Source: Fodinibacter sp963763015
GTDB lineage: Bacteria > Actinomycetota > Actinomycetes > Actinomycetales > Dermatophilaceae
Assembly (NCBI GenBank): GCA_963763015.1
Contig: CAVXML010000007.1
Location: 682,001-746,000 of the forward strand
Length of the DNA: 64,000 nucleotides
Reading direction: 5' to 3'
The position numbers were made by a program, and so were the translations under genes. Below the pieces are notes generated by a model. That model did not search any database, was not told the origin of the DNA, and was given only the letters and a program-made list of their open reading frames with translations. Of the stretch, positions 50,884 through 59,606 are shown piece after piece (position 1 is the stretch's first letter; every line of letters begins with the position of its first letter).

Positions 50884-53157
50884 ATGCTTGAGCGGGCGTC
50901 GGCCGCGGGGACCGCCGGGGATGCGGAGCTCCAGCGACTGGAGCAGAGCTACGCGGCCCTGAAGGACCAGTTCGAGGCCGCGAACGAGGTGCTCGTCGCC
51001 CTCGGCCGGTCGGCGGGTGACCCCGACACGGTCCTGAGCACGATCGTGGAGAGCGCGCGGCGGCTGTGTCAGTCCCAGGCCGCGCAGCTCTACCTGCTGG
51101 AAGAGGGGGTCTACCGACTCAGCAAGGCCGTGGGCCTGTCGAAGAAGTCGATCGCGTACATCACCGAGCACCCGCTGCCGATGGACCGCGACACGCTCGT
51201 CGGGCGCGTGGGCCTCGACCACACGACCCAGCAGATCCCCGACGTCCTGGCCGACCCCGACTACCGACGCAGGGACCTCCAGCGGGTGGCCCAGTTCCGC
51301 ACGACCATGGCCGCGCCCATGCTCATCGACGACGAGGTCGTGGGCAGCCTGGTGGTCTGGCGCAACGAGGTCAGTCCGTTCGACGACCGGGAGATGGCCA
51401 TCGTGACCGCCTTCGCGGGCCAGGCGGCGATGGCCCTCAACGGCGTCAAGCTCGTGCAGGAGCTCGAGGCGCGCCGGGCCGAGCTGGCGCGCAAGGTGGA
51501 CGAGCTGGAGGGCCTGCGTGAGGTCGGCGAGGCCGTGGGATCCAGCCTCGACGTGGACCACGTGCTCTCGACGATCGCCATGCACGCCGTCGAGCTCTCC
51601 GGGACCGATGGTGGCTCGATCCTGGAGTACTACGAGCAGGACCGGTGCTTCCGGGTACGAGCCGCGTACCAGACGGAGCCGGCGGTGATCGACCGGCTCC
51701 GCGGCATCCGGATCGAGCTCGACGAGACGTTGGTCGGCCGCGCCGCCACGGAACGCAAGCCGCTGGCCGTCGCGGACCTGGATGCCGCCGACCTGGACCC
51801 ACACCTGCGGATCCTCTACGAGTCGGGCTGGCGGTCCGTGCTCGCCGTGCCGATGCTGCGGGAGGAGCAGATCGTCGGTGCGCTCATCGTGCGCCGCAAA
51901 CGGACCGGCAGCTTCTCCGCCGAGACCGTGGAGCTGATGGAGACGTTCGCCAGCCAGTCGACGGTGGCCCTGATCAACGCCCGGCTCTTCCGGGAGCTGG
52001 AGAAGCGCAGCGCCGAGCTCGAGGTCGCGAGCAGGCACAAGTCGGAGTTCCTGGCGAGCATGTCGCACGAGCTGCGCACGCCGCTCAATGCGGTGCTCGG
52101 GTTCTCCGAGGTGCTCCTCGAGCAGATGTTCGGGCCCATCAACGAACGCCAGGAGGAGTACCTCCGCGACATCCACGGCTCCGGCAAGCACCTCCTCGAG
52201 CTCCTCAACGAGATCCTCGACCTGTCCAAGGTCGAGGCCGGCCAGATGGAGCTCGAGTACACGACGTTCGAGCTGGCACCTGTGCTCGACCACGCGGCGT
52301 CGATGGTGCGCGAGCGTGCCGCCCTCAAGGGGATCGAGGTCGTCGTCGAGGCGGATGACGACGTCGGGGACGTGGAGGCCGACGAGCTGCGGCTGAAGCA
52401 GGTGGTCATCAACCTGCTGACCAACGCGGTCAAGTTCACGGGCGAGGGGGGGTCCGTGGTCGTCCGGGTGAGGAGGTCGGCCTCCGGGGTCGTGACGATC
52501 ACCGTGACCGACACCGGCATCGGCGTTCCACCGGGGGACCGCGAGCGGATCTTCGAGTCCTTCCAGCAGGGCGGGCGCGGAGCGTCGCGGGAGGAGGGGA
52601 CCGGCCTGGGCCTCACCCTCTCGCGGCGGATCGTCGAGCTGCTCGGCGGCAGGATGTGGCTCGAGAGCGAGGTCGGGGTCGGCAGCACGTTCGGGTTCTC
52701 CCTCCCGGCGAGCAGGCCCGGCGTCACCGGGTGGGTGGGCGAGGCGAGCCCACCGCGTGAGCTCGCCGACGTCGTCGTGATCGAGGACGACCGACCCTCC
52801 CTGGACCTCCTCACCGCCTACCTGGCGGGCGGCGCCCTCCGCGTCACCGCCACAAGGGACGGCCCCTCTGGGTTGGATGCCGTGCGACGGCTGAAACCTG
52901 CGGTGGTCCTCCTCGACATCCGGCTCCCCGGTATGGACGGCTGGGCCGTCCTCGAGGCCCTCAAGGCGGATCCCGCGACCCGGGACATCCCCGTGGTGGT
53001 GGTCTCCATCGTCGACGAGCATGCTCGAGGGGCGACTCTCGGAGCCGCCGCGTACCTCGTCAAGCCGGTGAGCCGGGACGCGCTGCTCGGTGCGTTGGAC
53101 TCCCTCGGGGTGCTTGCCGGCAGGACCGGAACCGACTCCCACGACGTGACGTCATGA
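50884..53157 (+). CDS. Hybrid histidine kinase: GAF-GAF-HisKA-HATPase-REC
   Basis: A 757-aa soluble sensor kinase with no membrane helix. An N-terminal coil (about 15-45) leads into two GAF domains (about 45-185 and 218-368) joined by a helix (VQELEARRAELARKVDELEG). The phosphoacceptor is His395 in FLASMSHELRTPLN. The ATP site has N-box VVINLLTNAVKFTGEG, G1 VTDTGIGVPPGDRERIFESF and G2 GTGLGLTLSRRIVELLGG. The C-terminal receiver has Asp678 in VVLLDIRLPGMDG and Lys727. The GAF ligands are unknown. ATG 50884 follows GAGGAGG. It overlaps the next gene by four bases; first of four coupled genes. Confidence 0.93.
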   Translation: MLERASAAGTAGDAELQRLEQSYAALKDQFEAANEVLVALGRSAGDPDTVLSTIVESARRLCQSQAAQLYLLEEGVYRLSKAVGLSKKSIAYITEHPLPMDRDTLVGRVGLDHTTQQIPDVLADPDYRRRDLQRVAQFRTTMAAPMLIDDEVVGSLVVWRNEVSPFDDREMAIVTAFAGQAAMALNGVKLVQELEARRAELARKVDELEGLREVGEAVGSSLDVDHVLSTIAMHAVELSGTDGGSILEYYEQDRCFRVRAAYQTEPAVIDRLRGIRIELDETLVGRAATERKPLAVADLDAADLDPHLRILYESGWRSVLAVPMLREEQIVGALIVRRKRTGSFSAETVELMETFASQSTVALINARLFRELEKRSAELEVASRHKSEFLASMSHELRTPLNAVLGFSEVLLEQMFGPINERQEEYLRDIHGSGKHLLELLNEILDLSKVEAGQMELEYTTFELAPVLDHAASMVRERAALKGIEVVVEADDDVGDVEADELRLKQVVINLLTNAVKFTGEGGSVVVRVRRSASGVVTITVTDTGIGVPPGDRERIFESFQQGGRGASREEGTGLGLTLSRRIVELLGGRMWLESEVGVGSTFGFSLPASRPGVTGWVGEASPPRELADVVVIEDDRPSLDLLTAYLAGGALRVTATRDGPSGLDAVRRLKPAVVLLDIRLPGMDGWAVLEALKADPATRDIPVVVVSIVDEHARGATLGAAAYLVKPVSRDALLGALDSLGVLAGRTGTDSHDVTS

Positions 53158-53537
53158 GCGGCGAGCGCATCCTCGTCGTCGAGGACAACCCCAAGAACAT
53201 GAAGCTGGTCAGGGACGTCCTCCAGTTCGCCGGCTACGAGGTGATCGAGGCCACCTCAGGCGAGGACGGTGTCCGGCTCGCCGCGCAACGGGAACCGCAC
53301 CTGATCCTCATGGACCTCCAGCTCCCCGGCATCGACGGGGCCGAGGCGCTGCGTCGGATCCGCGGCGACGGAGCCGGAGGGGTACCCGTCGTGGCGGTCA
53401 CGGCATCCGCCATGAACGAGGACCGAGCCCGGGTGTACGCCGCCGGCTTCGACGGCTACGTGCAGAAGCCGATCAGCGTGCGTGAGCTGCAGCAGCAGGT
53501 CCACGACTTCCTCAACACCCGCGGGAGCGCACCATGA
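53154..53537 (+). CDS. Stand-alone response regulator (CheY/DivK-like)
   Basis: A 127-aa single receiver domain: acidic pair at Glu10/Asp11, phosphoacceptor Asp54 in LILMDLQLPGIDG, Thr/Ala switch in VVAVTASAMNED, and Lys105 in GYVQKPIS. It has no output domain, so it works by protein contact or as a shuttle in a phosphorelay, most likely from the upstream kinase. Overlaps both neighbours by four bases (ATGA). Confidence 0.94.
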   Translation: MSGERILVVEDNPKNMKLVRDVLQFAGYEVIEATSGEDGVRLAAQREPHLILMDLQLPGIDGAEALRRIRGDGAGGVPVVAVTASAMNEDRARVYAAGFDGYVQKPISVRELQQQVHDFLNTRGSAP

Positions 53538-54673
53538 CCGACGACACCCCAGCGCGGGCGACCGTTCTCGTGGTCGACGACCAGCCGCAGAACATCAGGC
53601 TGCTCGACGCGATCCTCGCTCCCCGCGGGTACGACGTGCGCACCGCCGCGTCGGGGGAGGAGGCGCTGACAGCGCTCGACGCCGCCGACATCGACCTCGT
53701 CCTGCTCGACATCGTCATGCCGGGCATGGACGGCTACGAGGTGTGCCGGCGGATCCGCGAGCGGACCGAGACGGCGTACCTGCCGGTCGTCATGGTGACC
53801 GCCAGTGGCGACGAGCAGAAGATCAAGGCCCTCGAGGCAGGCGCCGACGACTTCCTCACCAAGCCCATCGACCGGAGCGAGCTGCTCGCTCGCGTGGCGT
53901 CCCTCGCTCGGATCAAGCGCTACCAGGACACCATCAAGCGCCAGGCAGAGGAGCTGGCCGACTGGAACCGCGAGCTGGAGTCCAGGGTTGAGGTCCAGGT
54001 CTCGCAGCTGGAGCGGATGGGCCGGCTGAGGCGGTTCCTGTCGCCCCAGCTCGCCGAGCTCATCGTCGACTCCGGTGACGAGACGTTCCTGGAGACCCAC
54101 CGGCGGGAGATCGTCGTCGTCTTCTGCGACCTGCGCGGCTTCACGGCCTTCGCCGAGGCGAGCGAGCCGGAGGAGGTCGTCGCCGTCCTCCAGGAGTACC
54201 ACGAGGCGCTGGGCGACCTCATCTTCCGGTTCGAGGGCACGCTCGAGCGGTTCACCGGCGACGGGATGATGGTGTTCTTCAACGACCCCGTCAGGTGCGA
54301 CGACGGGCCGTTGCGGGCGATCCGCATGGCGGTCGCGATGCGCACGCGCGTCATGGGGCTGGCGGAGGGCTGGGCGCGGCAGGGTCACGACCTCGGGTTC
54401 GGGATCGGCATCGCCCAGGGCTACGCCACCCTCGGCAGGATCGGCTTCGAGGGTCGCCACGACTACGCCGCCATCGGCAACGTCACCAACCTCGCCGCAC
54501 GACTGTGCGCCGACGCCGAGTCCTGGCAGATCCTCACCACCGAGAGGGTGTTCTCGGCGGCCGGGCCGACGGTCGTGGGTGAGGACGGCGGCGCGCGCCA
54601 GGTCAAGGGGTTCAGCCGCCCCGTGCACGCCTTCGTCGTGCGGGGCCTCGACAGTGCGAGGACCGTCTCGTGA
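53534..54673 (+). CDS. Response regulator with class III nucleotide cyclase output
   Basis: A 379-aa protein. Residues 8-125: receiver with Asp59 (LVLLDIVMPGMDG) and Lys110. Residues 128-165: signalling coil (QRAEELADWNREL-type). Residues 192-370: class III cyclase with metal Asp199 (FCDLRGFTAFAEA) and Asp243 (RFTGDGMMVFFND), base-contact Asp310 (HDYAAIGNVTN) and transition-state Asn319/Arg323. The usual adenine-specifying Lys is replaced by Arg239. Phosphorylation by the upstream kinase probably switches cAMP (or another cyclic nucleotide) synthesis. ATGA overlap upstream, GTGA downstream. Confidence 0.93.
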   Translation: MTDDTPARATVLVVDDQPQNIRLLDAILAPRGYDVRTAASGEEALTALDAADIDLVLLDIVMPGMDGYEVCRRIRERTETAYLPVVMVTASGDEQKIKALEAGADDFLTKPIDRSELLARVASLARIKRYQDTIKRQAEELADWNRELESRVEVQVSQLERMGRLRRFLSPQLAELIVDSGDETFLETHRREIVVVFCDLRGFTAFAEASEPEEVVAVLQEYHEALGDLIFRFEGTLERFTGDGMMVFFNDPVRCDDGPLRAIRMAVAMRTRVMGLAEGWARQGHDLGFGIGIAQGYATLGRIGFEGRHDYAAIGNVTNLAARLCADAESWQILTTERVFSAAGPTVVGEDGGARQVKGFSRPVHAFVVRGLDSARTVS

Positions 54674-56256
54674 CCGGCGACCTGTGGACCGCGCCGCCGA
54701 AGCACGCTGACCTCCTGTCGGCCATGACGGAGGAAGAGCGGAACCGGCGGTTCGACCTGCTGCAGTCGCGCATGGTCGGCGTGTGGAACGACATGCGGCT
54801 CAACTACGACGACGAGTCGGTCGTCGTCGTGCCGTCGATCTCGCTCGACCGGGCCGTGGCCTCCAGCGGCAGCCTGTCGCAGGCGTACGAGGAGCGGTTC
54901 CTCTTCCTGCTCGTACTGCTGCGCCAACCGCGGCTTCGCATGGTCTACGTGACGTCGATGCCGATCGCTCCGGAGATCGTGGAGTACTACCTCGCGCTCC
55001 TCAGCGGGGTCATCCCGAGCCACGCCCGGGCCCGCCTCTCCCTCATCCACGTCAACGACGCGTCGGGGCGGTCGCTCAGCGAGAAGCTGCTCGAGCGACC
55101 CCAGCTGCTGCGCCGGATCGCCGACCTGGTGCCCAATCCTGCTCGCTCGCACATGATTCCGTACAACACGACGTCCGTCGAGCGCGATGTCGCGCTGAGC
55201 ATCGGCATCCCGATGTACGGTGCCGACCCGCGGCTGGCGGAGTTGGGGTCGAAGACCGGATGCCGTCGCCTGTTCGCCGAGGTCGGCGTCCCGCACCCCT
55301 TGGGGGCCGAGAACCTGCACAGCCTCGACCAGATCGCCGACGCCCTGGTGGCGATGCGGCGTGAGCGCCCCTCGATGGCCAGTGCCATCGTCAAGCTCGA
55401 CGAGGGGGTCTCCGGGTCGGGCAACGCGGTCGTGACCCTGACCGGGCTGCCGAGCCCTGGCTCGCCGGGGGAGAGGGCGGAGGTGATGACACGGCTCGAG
55501 CACATGGACCTCGAGGACAAGTCCGTTCCGTTCGAGGTCTACGTGGCCAAGTTCGCCGAGGGCGGCATCGTCGAGGAGCGGATCACCGGGGAGGAGGTGC
55601 AGAGCCCGAGCGTCCAGCTGCGAGTCCTGCCCGGCGGCGAGGTCGAGCTGCTCTCGACCCACGACCAGCTGCTCGGTGGGCCGAGCGGCCAGATGTACCT
55701 CGGGTGCGTGTTCCCGGCCGCCCCGGAGTACGCGAGGCTCATCACCGGGCACGCCGAGCGGATCGGGCAGCGGCTCGCTCAGGAGGGTGCCCTCGGCAGG
55801 TTCGCCGTCGACTTCGTCGTCGTCCGAGACCGCGGCGGCTCGTGGACGCCGTACGCGATCGAGCTCAACCTGCGGAGGGGAGGGACGACCCATCCGTTCC
55901 TCACGCTGCAGTTCCTGACCGACGGCCGCTACGACCCCGCGACTGCCCTCTTCACCACTCCCCGAGGGCGCGAGAAGCACCTCGTGGCCACGGACCACCT
56001 GGAGTCCCCGAACCTGCGTGGCCTCTTGCCCGCCGACCTGTTCGACATCGTGGCCCGGCACGGCCTGCACTTCGACCAGTCCCTGCAGGAGGGGATCGTC
56101 TTCCACATGATCAGCTGTCTGACCGAGCATGGTCGGGTCGGCATGACCGCCGTGGGCGACACCCCTGCCGAGGCCAACCGCCGCTACCGGGAGGCCGAGC
56201 GGATCCTGCTCGACGAGGCTCGGCAGGCACTGGAAGAGCAGCCACTCCGTGTCTGA
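54670..56256 (+). CDS. ATP-grasp peptide ligase, PGM1-like
   Basis: A 528-aa protein. Residues 20-200 resemble the pre-ATP-grasp domain of PGM1, the pheganomycin peptide ligase (ESVVVVPSISLDRAVASSGS, MVYVTSMPIAPEIVEYYL). The ATP-grasp domain follows: MASAIVKLDEGVSGSGNAVV binds ATP, VPFEVYVAKFAEGGIVEERI is the central sheet, and Glu398, Asn400 and Arg402 in AIELNLRRGGTTHP bind Mg and phosphate. The C-terminal 120 residues match the PGM1-type tail. It should join a carboxylate to an amine at the cost of ATP; both partners are unknown. No nonribosomal peptide or precursor gene is adjacent. Fourth and last gene of the coupled signalling operon. Confidence 0.88.
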   Translation: MTGDLWTAPPKHADLLSAMTEEERNRRFDLLQSRMVGVWNDMRLNYDDESVVVVPSISLDRAVASSGSLSQAYEERFLFLLVLLRQPRLRMVYVTSMPIAPEIVEYYLALLSGVIPSHARARLSLIHVNDASGRSLSEKLLERPQLLRRIADLVPNPARSHMIPYNTTSVERDVALSIGIPMYGADPRLAELGSKTGCRRLFAEVGVPHPLGAENLHSLDQIADALVAMRRERPSMASAIVKLDEGVSGSGNAVVTLTGLPSPGSPGERAEVMTRLEHMDLEDKSVPFEVYVAKFAEGGIVEERITGEEVQSPSVQLRVLPGGEVELLSTHDQLLGGPSGQMYLGCVFPAAPEYARLITGHAERIGQRLAQEGALGRFAVDFVVVRDRGGSWTPYAIELNLRRGGTTHPFLTLQFLTDGRYDPATALFTTPRGREKHLVATDHLESPNLRGLLPADLFDIVARHGLHFDQSLQEGIVFHMISCLTEHGRVGMTAVGDTPAEANRRYREAERILLDEARQALEEQPLRV

Positions 56257-56276
56257 CCGGCGGCGCGCGGCAACGG

Positions 56277-57020
56277 CTACGTTTCGGCCCAGAACTCGAT
56301 TTCGCTGAGGCACGTGTCCGCGTAGGAAGACTGGTTCCCCATGACCTGCGCTGCATAGGCGCTTCTCACGGTGATGGTGATGGACTCGGCTGCTCCCGAG
56401 GGAGGGCTGACGCCTTGGAAGACTGCCGGTCTCTCAGGGGTGCCTGCATCCTGCAGCATCACGTCGACGGGCGAGGCCGTTCCCCTGGCAAGCGACGCTT
56501 GCCGGACTCGGGAGTTGCGCTGGTACAGGTCCCAGGACTTCCCGTGGCCGTTCACGATGCACACCAACCGGAGTTCGGGTGCCGCGCTGAAGCTGAAGGT
56601 GACCGAGCTGCCCAACCCAAGGCCCTCGTCGCCCTCCGACCAGACGGTGCTGGTGTTGCCGTCAATGAGGTTGGTCGGTGGGTAGTCGCCGGTTCGGTTC
56701 GAGAGATAGTCCCCTTGCACGGAACTCGGTACGACTGCGGTCAACCCGCGCGGATCGGAGCACGAAGGCTCCCGCAGGCGCTCGGCCACCTTCCCGGCCA
56801 CGAACGGGCTGAGCATCAAGAGCAGCAGGCCAGTGACGATGCTTGTCACCACGCTCCAGGCAGCCTTCGAGATGGACGACTCCCCGGCCTCAGTCACCTC
56901 CCGATCGTGCCCCTCGGAGTTGGCTGCCGCCACTCGGGTCTTCGAGTGTCCTGGGTGCCATGGCCGCCATGGTGCCCTGCCCTGGCGTCCGCGCAGCTCG
57001 CTCGTGGCGTCGGCCACCAT
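56277..57020 (-). CDS. Membrane-anchored discoidin-like protein
   Basis: A 247-aa protein with a polar N-terminal cytoplasmic part, one membrane helix (AAWSVVTSIVTGLLLLMLSPFVAG) and an outside domain with the F5/8-type pattern NLIDGNTSTVWSEGDEGLGLG and paired Cys. Such domains bind glycans. Codon use is less GC-extreme than its neighbours, which hints at transfer. The start is uncertain: ATG 57020 is used; a GTG near 56898 (MTEAGESS) would leave only a short segment before the helix. No partner gene is evident. Confidence 0.65.
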   Translation of the reverse strand: MVADATSELRGRQGRAPWRPWHPGHSKTRVAAANSEGHDREVTEAGESSISKAAWSVVTSIVTGLLLLMLSPFVAGKVAERLREPSCSDPRGLTAVVPSSVQGDYLSNRTGDYPPTNLIDGNTSTVWSEGDEGLGLGSSVTFSFSAAPELRLVCIVNGHGKSWDLYQRNSRVRQASLARGTASPVDVMLQDAGTPERPAVFQGVSPPSGAAESITITVRSAYAAQVMGNQSSYADTCLSEIEFWAET

Positions 57021-57124
57021 CCCGTGGCACGAGTCCTTCAGCGGCGTAGCGTCAACGGTGCCGGGTAGGTCGTGCGTTGACGTTCCGGTCCGTCGGCCCG
57101 GCACCGAAAGCCAGGTCGCCAGAC

Positions 57125-59527
57125 ATGACCAGCACGCTCCGCCAGGAATCGGCCCCCGTCGCGATCCCCCTCTCCACCCGTCCACCAGGGCGGCGCGGTA
57201 TGGCTTGGGGGGCGGTCCTCACTGCAGTCGTCCTTGCCGCGACTGCCGCCGCCGGCATCGCCCCACTCCGGTCGCCGGCCGCACCCACCTCGGATGCCGT
57301 GGCGGGCTTCCCGCTCGACCGCGCCCAGGAGGACCTGGCCGTGGTCGCGGCCGCGCCCCACCCACTGGGAAGTCCCGAGCAGGCGGCCGTCGAGGCCTAC
57401 CTCGTGCAGGAGCTGACCGCGATCGGGCTCGAGCCGACCGTGGAGGCCGACGTCGTCACGATGGCACCGGACCCGCCCAACTCCGTGTGGACCGCCCCGG
57501 TGCGCAACATCGTCGCCCGCATCGAGGGCACCGGCCCGGACGCCGACCAGGCGGTGCTTCTGGCGGCGCACTACGACTCCGTCCCCACCGCCGCAGGTGC
57601 CGGCGACAACGGCGCCGGTGTGGTGAGCGTCCTCGCGGCCATGCGGTCGCTCGCGTCGGGACCACCGCCCCGACACGACGTCATCGCGGCCTTCGTCGAC
57701 GGCGAGGAGCACGAGATGCTCGGCTCGCTGGCGCTGGTCGAGTCGGCCGACTGGCTCGACGACGTGCAGGTCGTCGTGAACACCGAGGGCGTCGGCAACG
57801 CCGGGCGGGTCATCCCGGCACTGACCAGCCCCAACAACGGCTGGGCCCTCCGCCAGTACCTGGATGCCGTGCCCTCGCCCGTCGCCTACTCGGCGTTCGG
57901 CGCGCCCCTCAACGCCACCGGCCAGGGCGCCGACCTCGGCCGCTACCAGGAGGTCGTGCCCGCCGGGCTCGAGCTCGTCGTCATCGGTGGCCTTCCGGCG
58001 TACCACGCGGGCACCGACACCGCTGCGGGCATGCACGACGGCACCCTTGCCGAGTACGGCACCACCGTCGTCAGCCTGGCCCAGCACCTCTCGCAGGCGG
58101 ACCTCGGGTCGGTCGAGGAGGCCGACCTCGCGGCCTTCACCGTCGTCCCCGGAGTCACGGTGGCGTACCCGTCGACGTGGTCACTGCCGCTCGCCGTGCT
58201 GGCCGCGCTCGCCGTTCTCGCGGTGACCTGGCTGGCCAGGAGCCGTGGCCGTGTGGCGCTGCGACGGGTGGTCATGGCGTGGCTGGTGCTAGGACTCGCC
58301 GGGCTGGCCGGCATCCTGCTGGCGACCGCGCTGTGGCTCGCCGCCCGTGTCGTCGACCCGCGGCTGTCCGACGCGCTCAACGGCGGCGCCTACGAGAGAA
58401 CGGCCTACGTGCTCGCCGCCGTGGCGGCAGGGGTTGCCGGGGTGCTCCTCGTCCTCTGGCCCTTGCAGCGTCGCTGCCGACCGCTCGAGATCGTGGCCGG
58501 CGGACTGCTGGGGTGGGGCCTGTTCACCGTGCTCCTGGCGGTGCTCCTGCCGGATGCCGCGTATGCCGCCACCTGGCCGCTGCTGGCAGCGTCGGCCGGC
58601 TTCGGCATCCTCGCCGCACGGAAGCGGTCCGAGCAGACGACCCTGGCCGTCGTGACCCTCGCCGCCCTGCCGGCGGTGCTGCTCATCGCCCCGCTCGTGG
58701 CTCTCTACTTCATCCTCGCGGCCCGGTTCGAGCTCATGCTGCCGGTGGCCACACCGCTGCCCATGCTCTGGGTCGTGTTCGCGCTCGTCCTCGTCGTGCC
58801 GCTGCTCCTGGTGGCTCGTGGTCGGCGGGTCGGGTGGCGGCCTGCGGCCGTCGCCGGCCTGGTGGCCGTGGGGCTGGTCGCGGCCGGCGCAGCCATCAGC
58901 GCGAACAGCGCCGGGCCGCGTCCGGACCTCCTCGTCTACCACGCCGACGCAGACGCCGGGACGGCTCGGTGGGTGGCCGTTCCGGAGGAGCTCGACGCCT
59001 ACACCGGGCAGGTGACCGACGACGGCTGGACGCAGACGCAGTTCGAGGTCTCACCCTTCCACCAGCCCGGCGTCACCGAGCCGGCGAGCGTCGCCCCGGC
59101 ACCCGTGATGGCTGCCGACGCGCTGCCCGCGGCGAAGGTGACGATCGTCGACGACGTCACCACAGCGGAAGGTCGGACGTTCTCGGTCGAGGTCACGCCA
59201 CCGCCGGGCAGCTACGCCGTCACCGTCGACGCCCGCAGCGACGACGGCATCCGAGGTGTCGCGGTCAACGGCAAGGACGTACCGCAGGCGACGTCCGGCG
59301 CGCCCACGTCGGTCCGCGTCGCGGCCTTCAGCCCTCGCGGCCCCATCCCGCTCGAGGTGACCGTGCCGGCCGGGGCCGAGGTCGAGCTGGCCCTGAGCTC
59401 GTACACCGCGGGGCTGGACGGTGCACCGTTCGAGCAGCTCCAGCCGCGACCGGACAGCCTCACGACCGCCGTCCACGAGGTTCCGGATGCCGTGCTCGTC
59501 ACCACCGTCGTCGAGCTGCCCTCGTAG
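57125..59527 (+). CDS. M28 aminopeptidase with polytopic membrane domain
   Basis: An 800-aa protein. One N-terminal helix (AWGAVLTAVVLAATAAAG) is followed by an external M28 domain (about 60-340): zinc ligands in LLAAHYDSVPTAAGAGDNGA, catalytic/metal FVDGEEHEMLGS, VVNTEGVGNAG and the His of PAYHAGTDTA. Then about nine membrane helices (350-600) and an external beta domain (600-800). The layout is that of ERMP1/Fxna-like peptidases of eukaryotic ER and some bacterial relatives. Substrate unknown. No clear ribosome site beyond AGG; ATG 57125 is taken as the first codon giving a tail before the helix. Confidence 0.88.
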   Translation: MTSTLRQESAPVAIPLSTRPPGRRGMAWGAVLTAVVLAATAAAGIAPLRSPAAPTSDAVAGFPLDRAQEDLAVVAAAPHPLGSPEQAAVEAYLVQELTAIGLEPTVEADVVTMAPDPPNSVWTAPVRNIVARIEGTGPDADQAVLLAAHYDSVPTAAGAGDNGAGVVSVLAAMRSLASGPPPRHDVIAAFVDGEEHEMLGSLALVESADWLDDVQVVVNTEGVGNAGRVIPALTSPNNGWALRQYLDAVPSPVAYSAFGAPLNATGQGADLGRYQEVVPAGLELVVIGGLPAYHAGTDTAAGMHDGTLAEYGTTVVSLAQHLSQADLGSVEEADLAAFTVVPGVTVAYPSTWSLPLAVLAALAVLAVTWLARSRGRVALRRVVMAWLVLGLAGLAGILLATALWLAARVVDPRLSDALNGGAYERTAYVLAAVAAGVAGVLLVLWPLQRRCRPLEIVAGGLLGWGLFTVLLAVLLPDAAYAATWPLLAASAGFGILAARKRSEQTTLAVVTLAALPAVLLIAPLVALYFILAARFELMLPVATPLPMLWVVFALVLVVPLLLVARGRRVGWRPAAVAGLVAVGLVAAGAAISANSAGPRPDLLVYHADADAGTARWVAVPEELDAYTGQVTDDGWTQTQFEVSPFHQPGVTEPASVAPAPVMAADALPAAKVTIVDDVTTAEGRTFSVEVTPPPGSYAVTVDARSDDGIRGVAVNGKDVPQATSGAPTSVRVAAFSPRGPIPLEVTVPAGAEVELALSSYTAGLDGAPFEQLQPRPDSLTTAVHEVPDAVLVTTVVELPS

Positions 59528-59606
59528 GGGCGCACTCACGTGTCGGCACTCGTTGCCGCCTGCCGCTGCGTGCGCGTGCGCCCCAGGCGGTGGGTCGCCC
59601 GCCGGG

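Noticed and set aside
50230..53142. A 970-codon minus-strand frame opposite the hybrid kinase
   Set aside because: It mirrors the kinase codons (His/Arg/Asp-rich) and has no motif; the plus strand has all kinase boxes.
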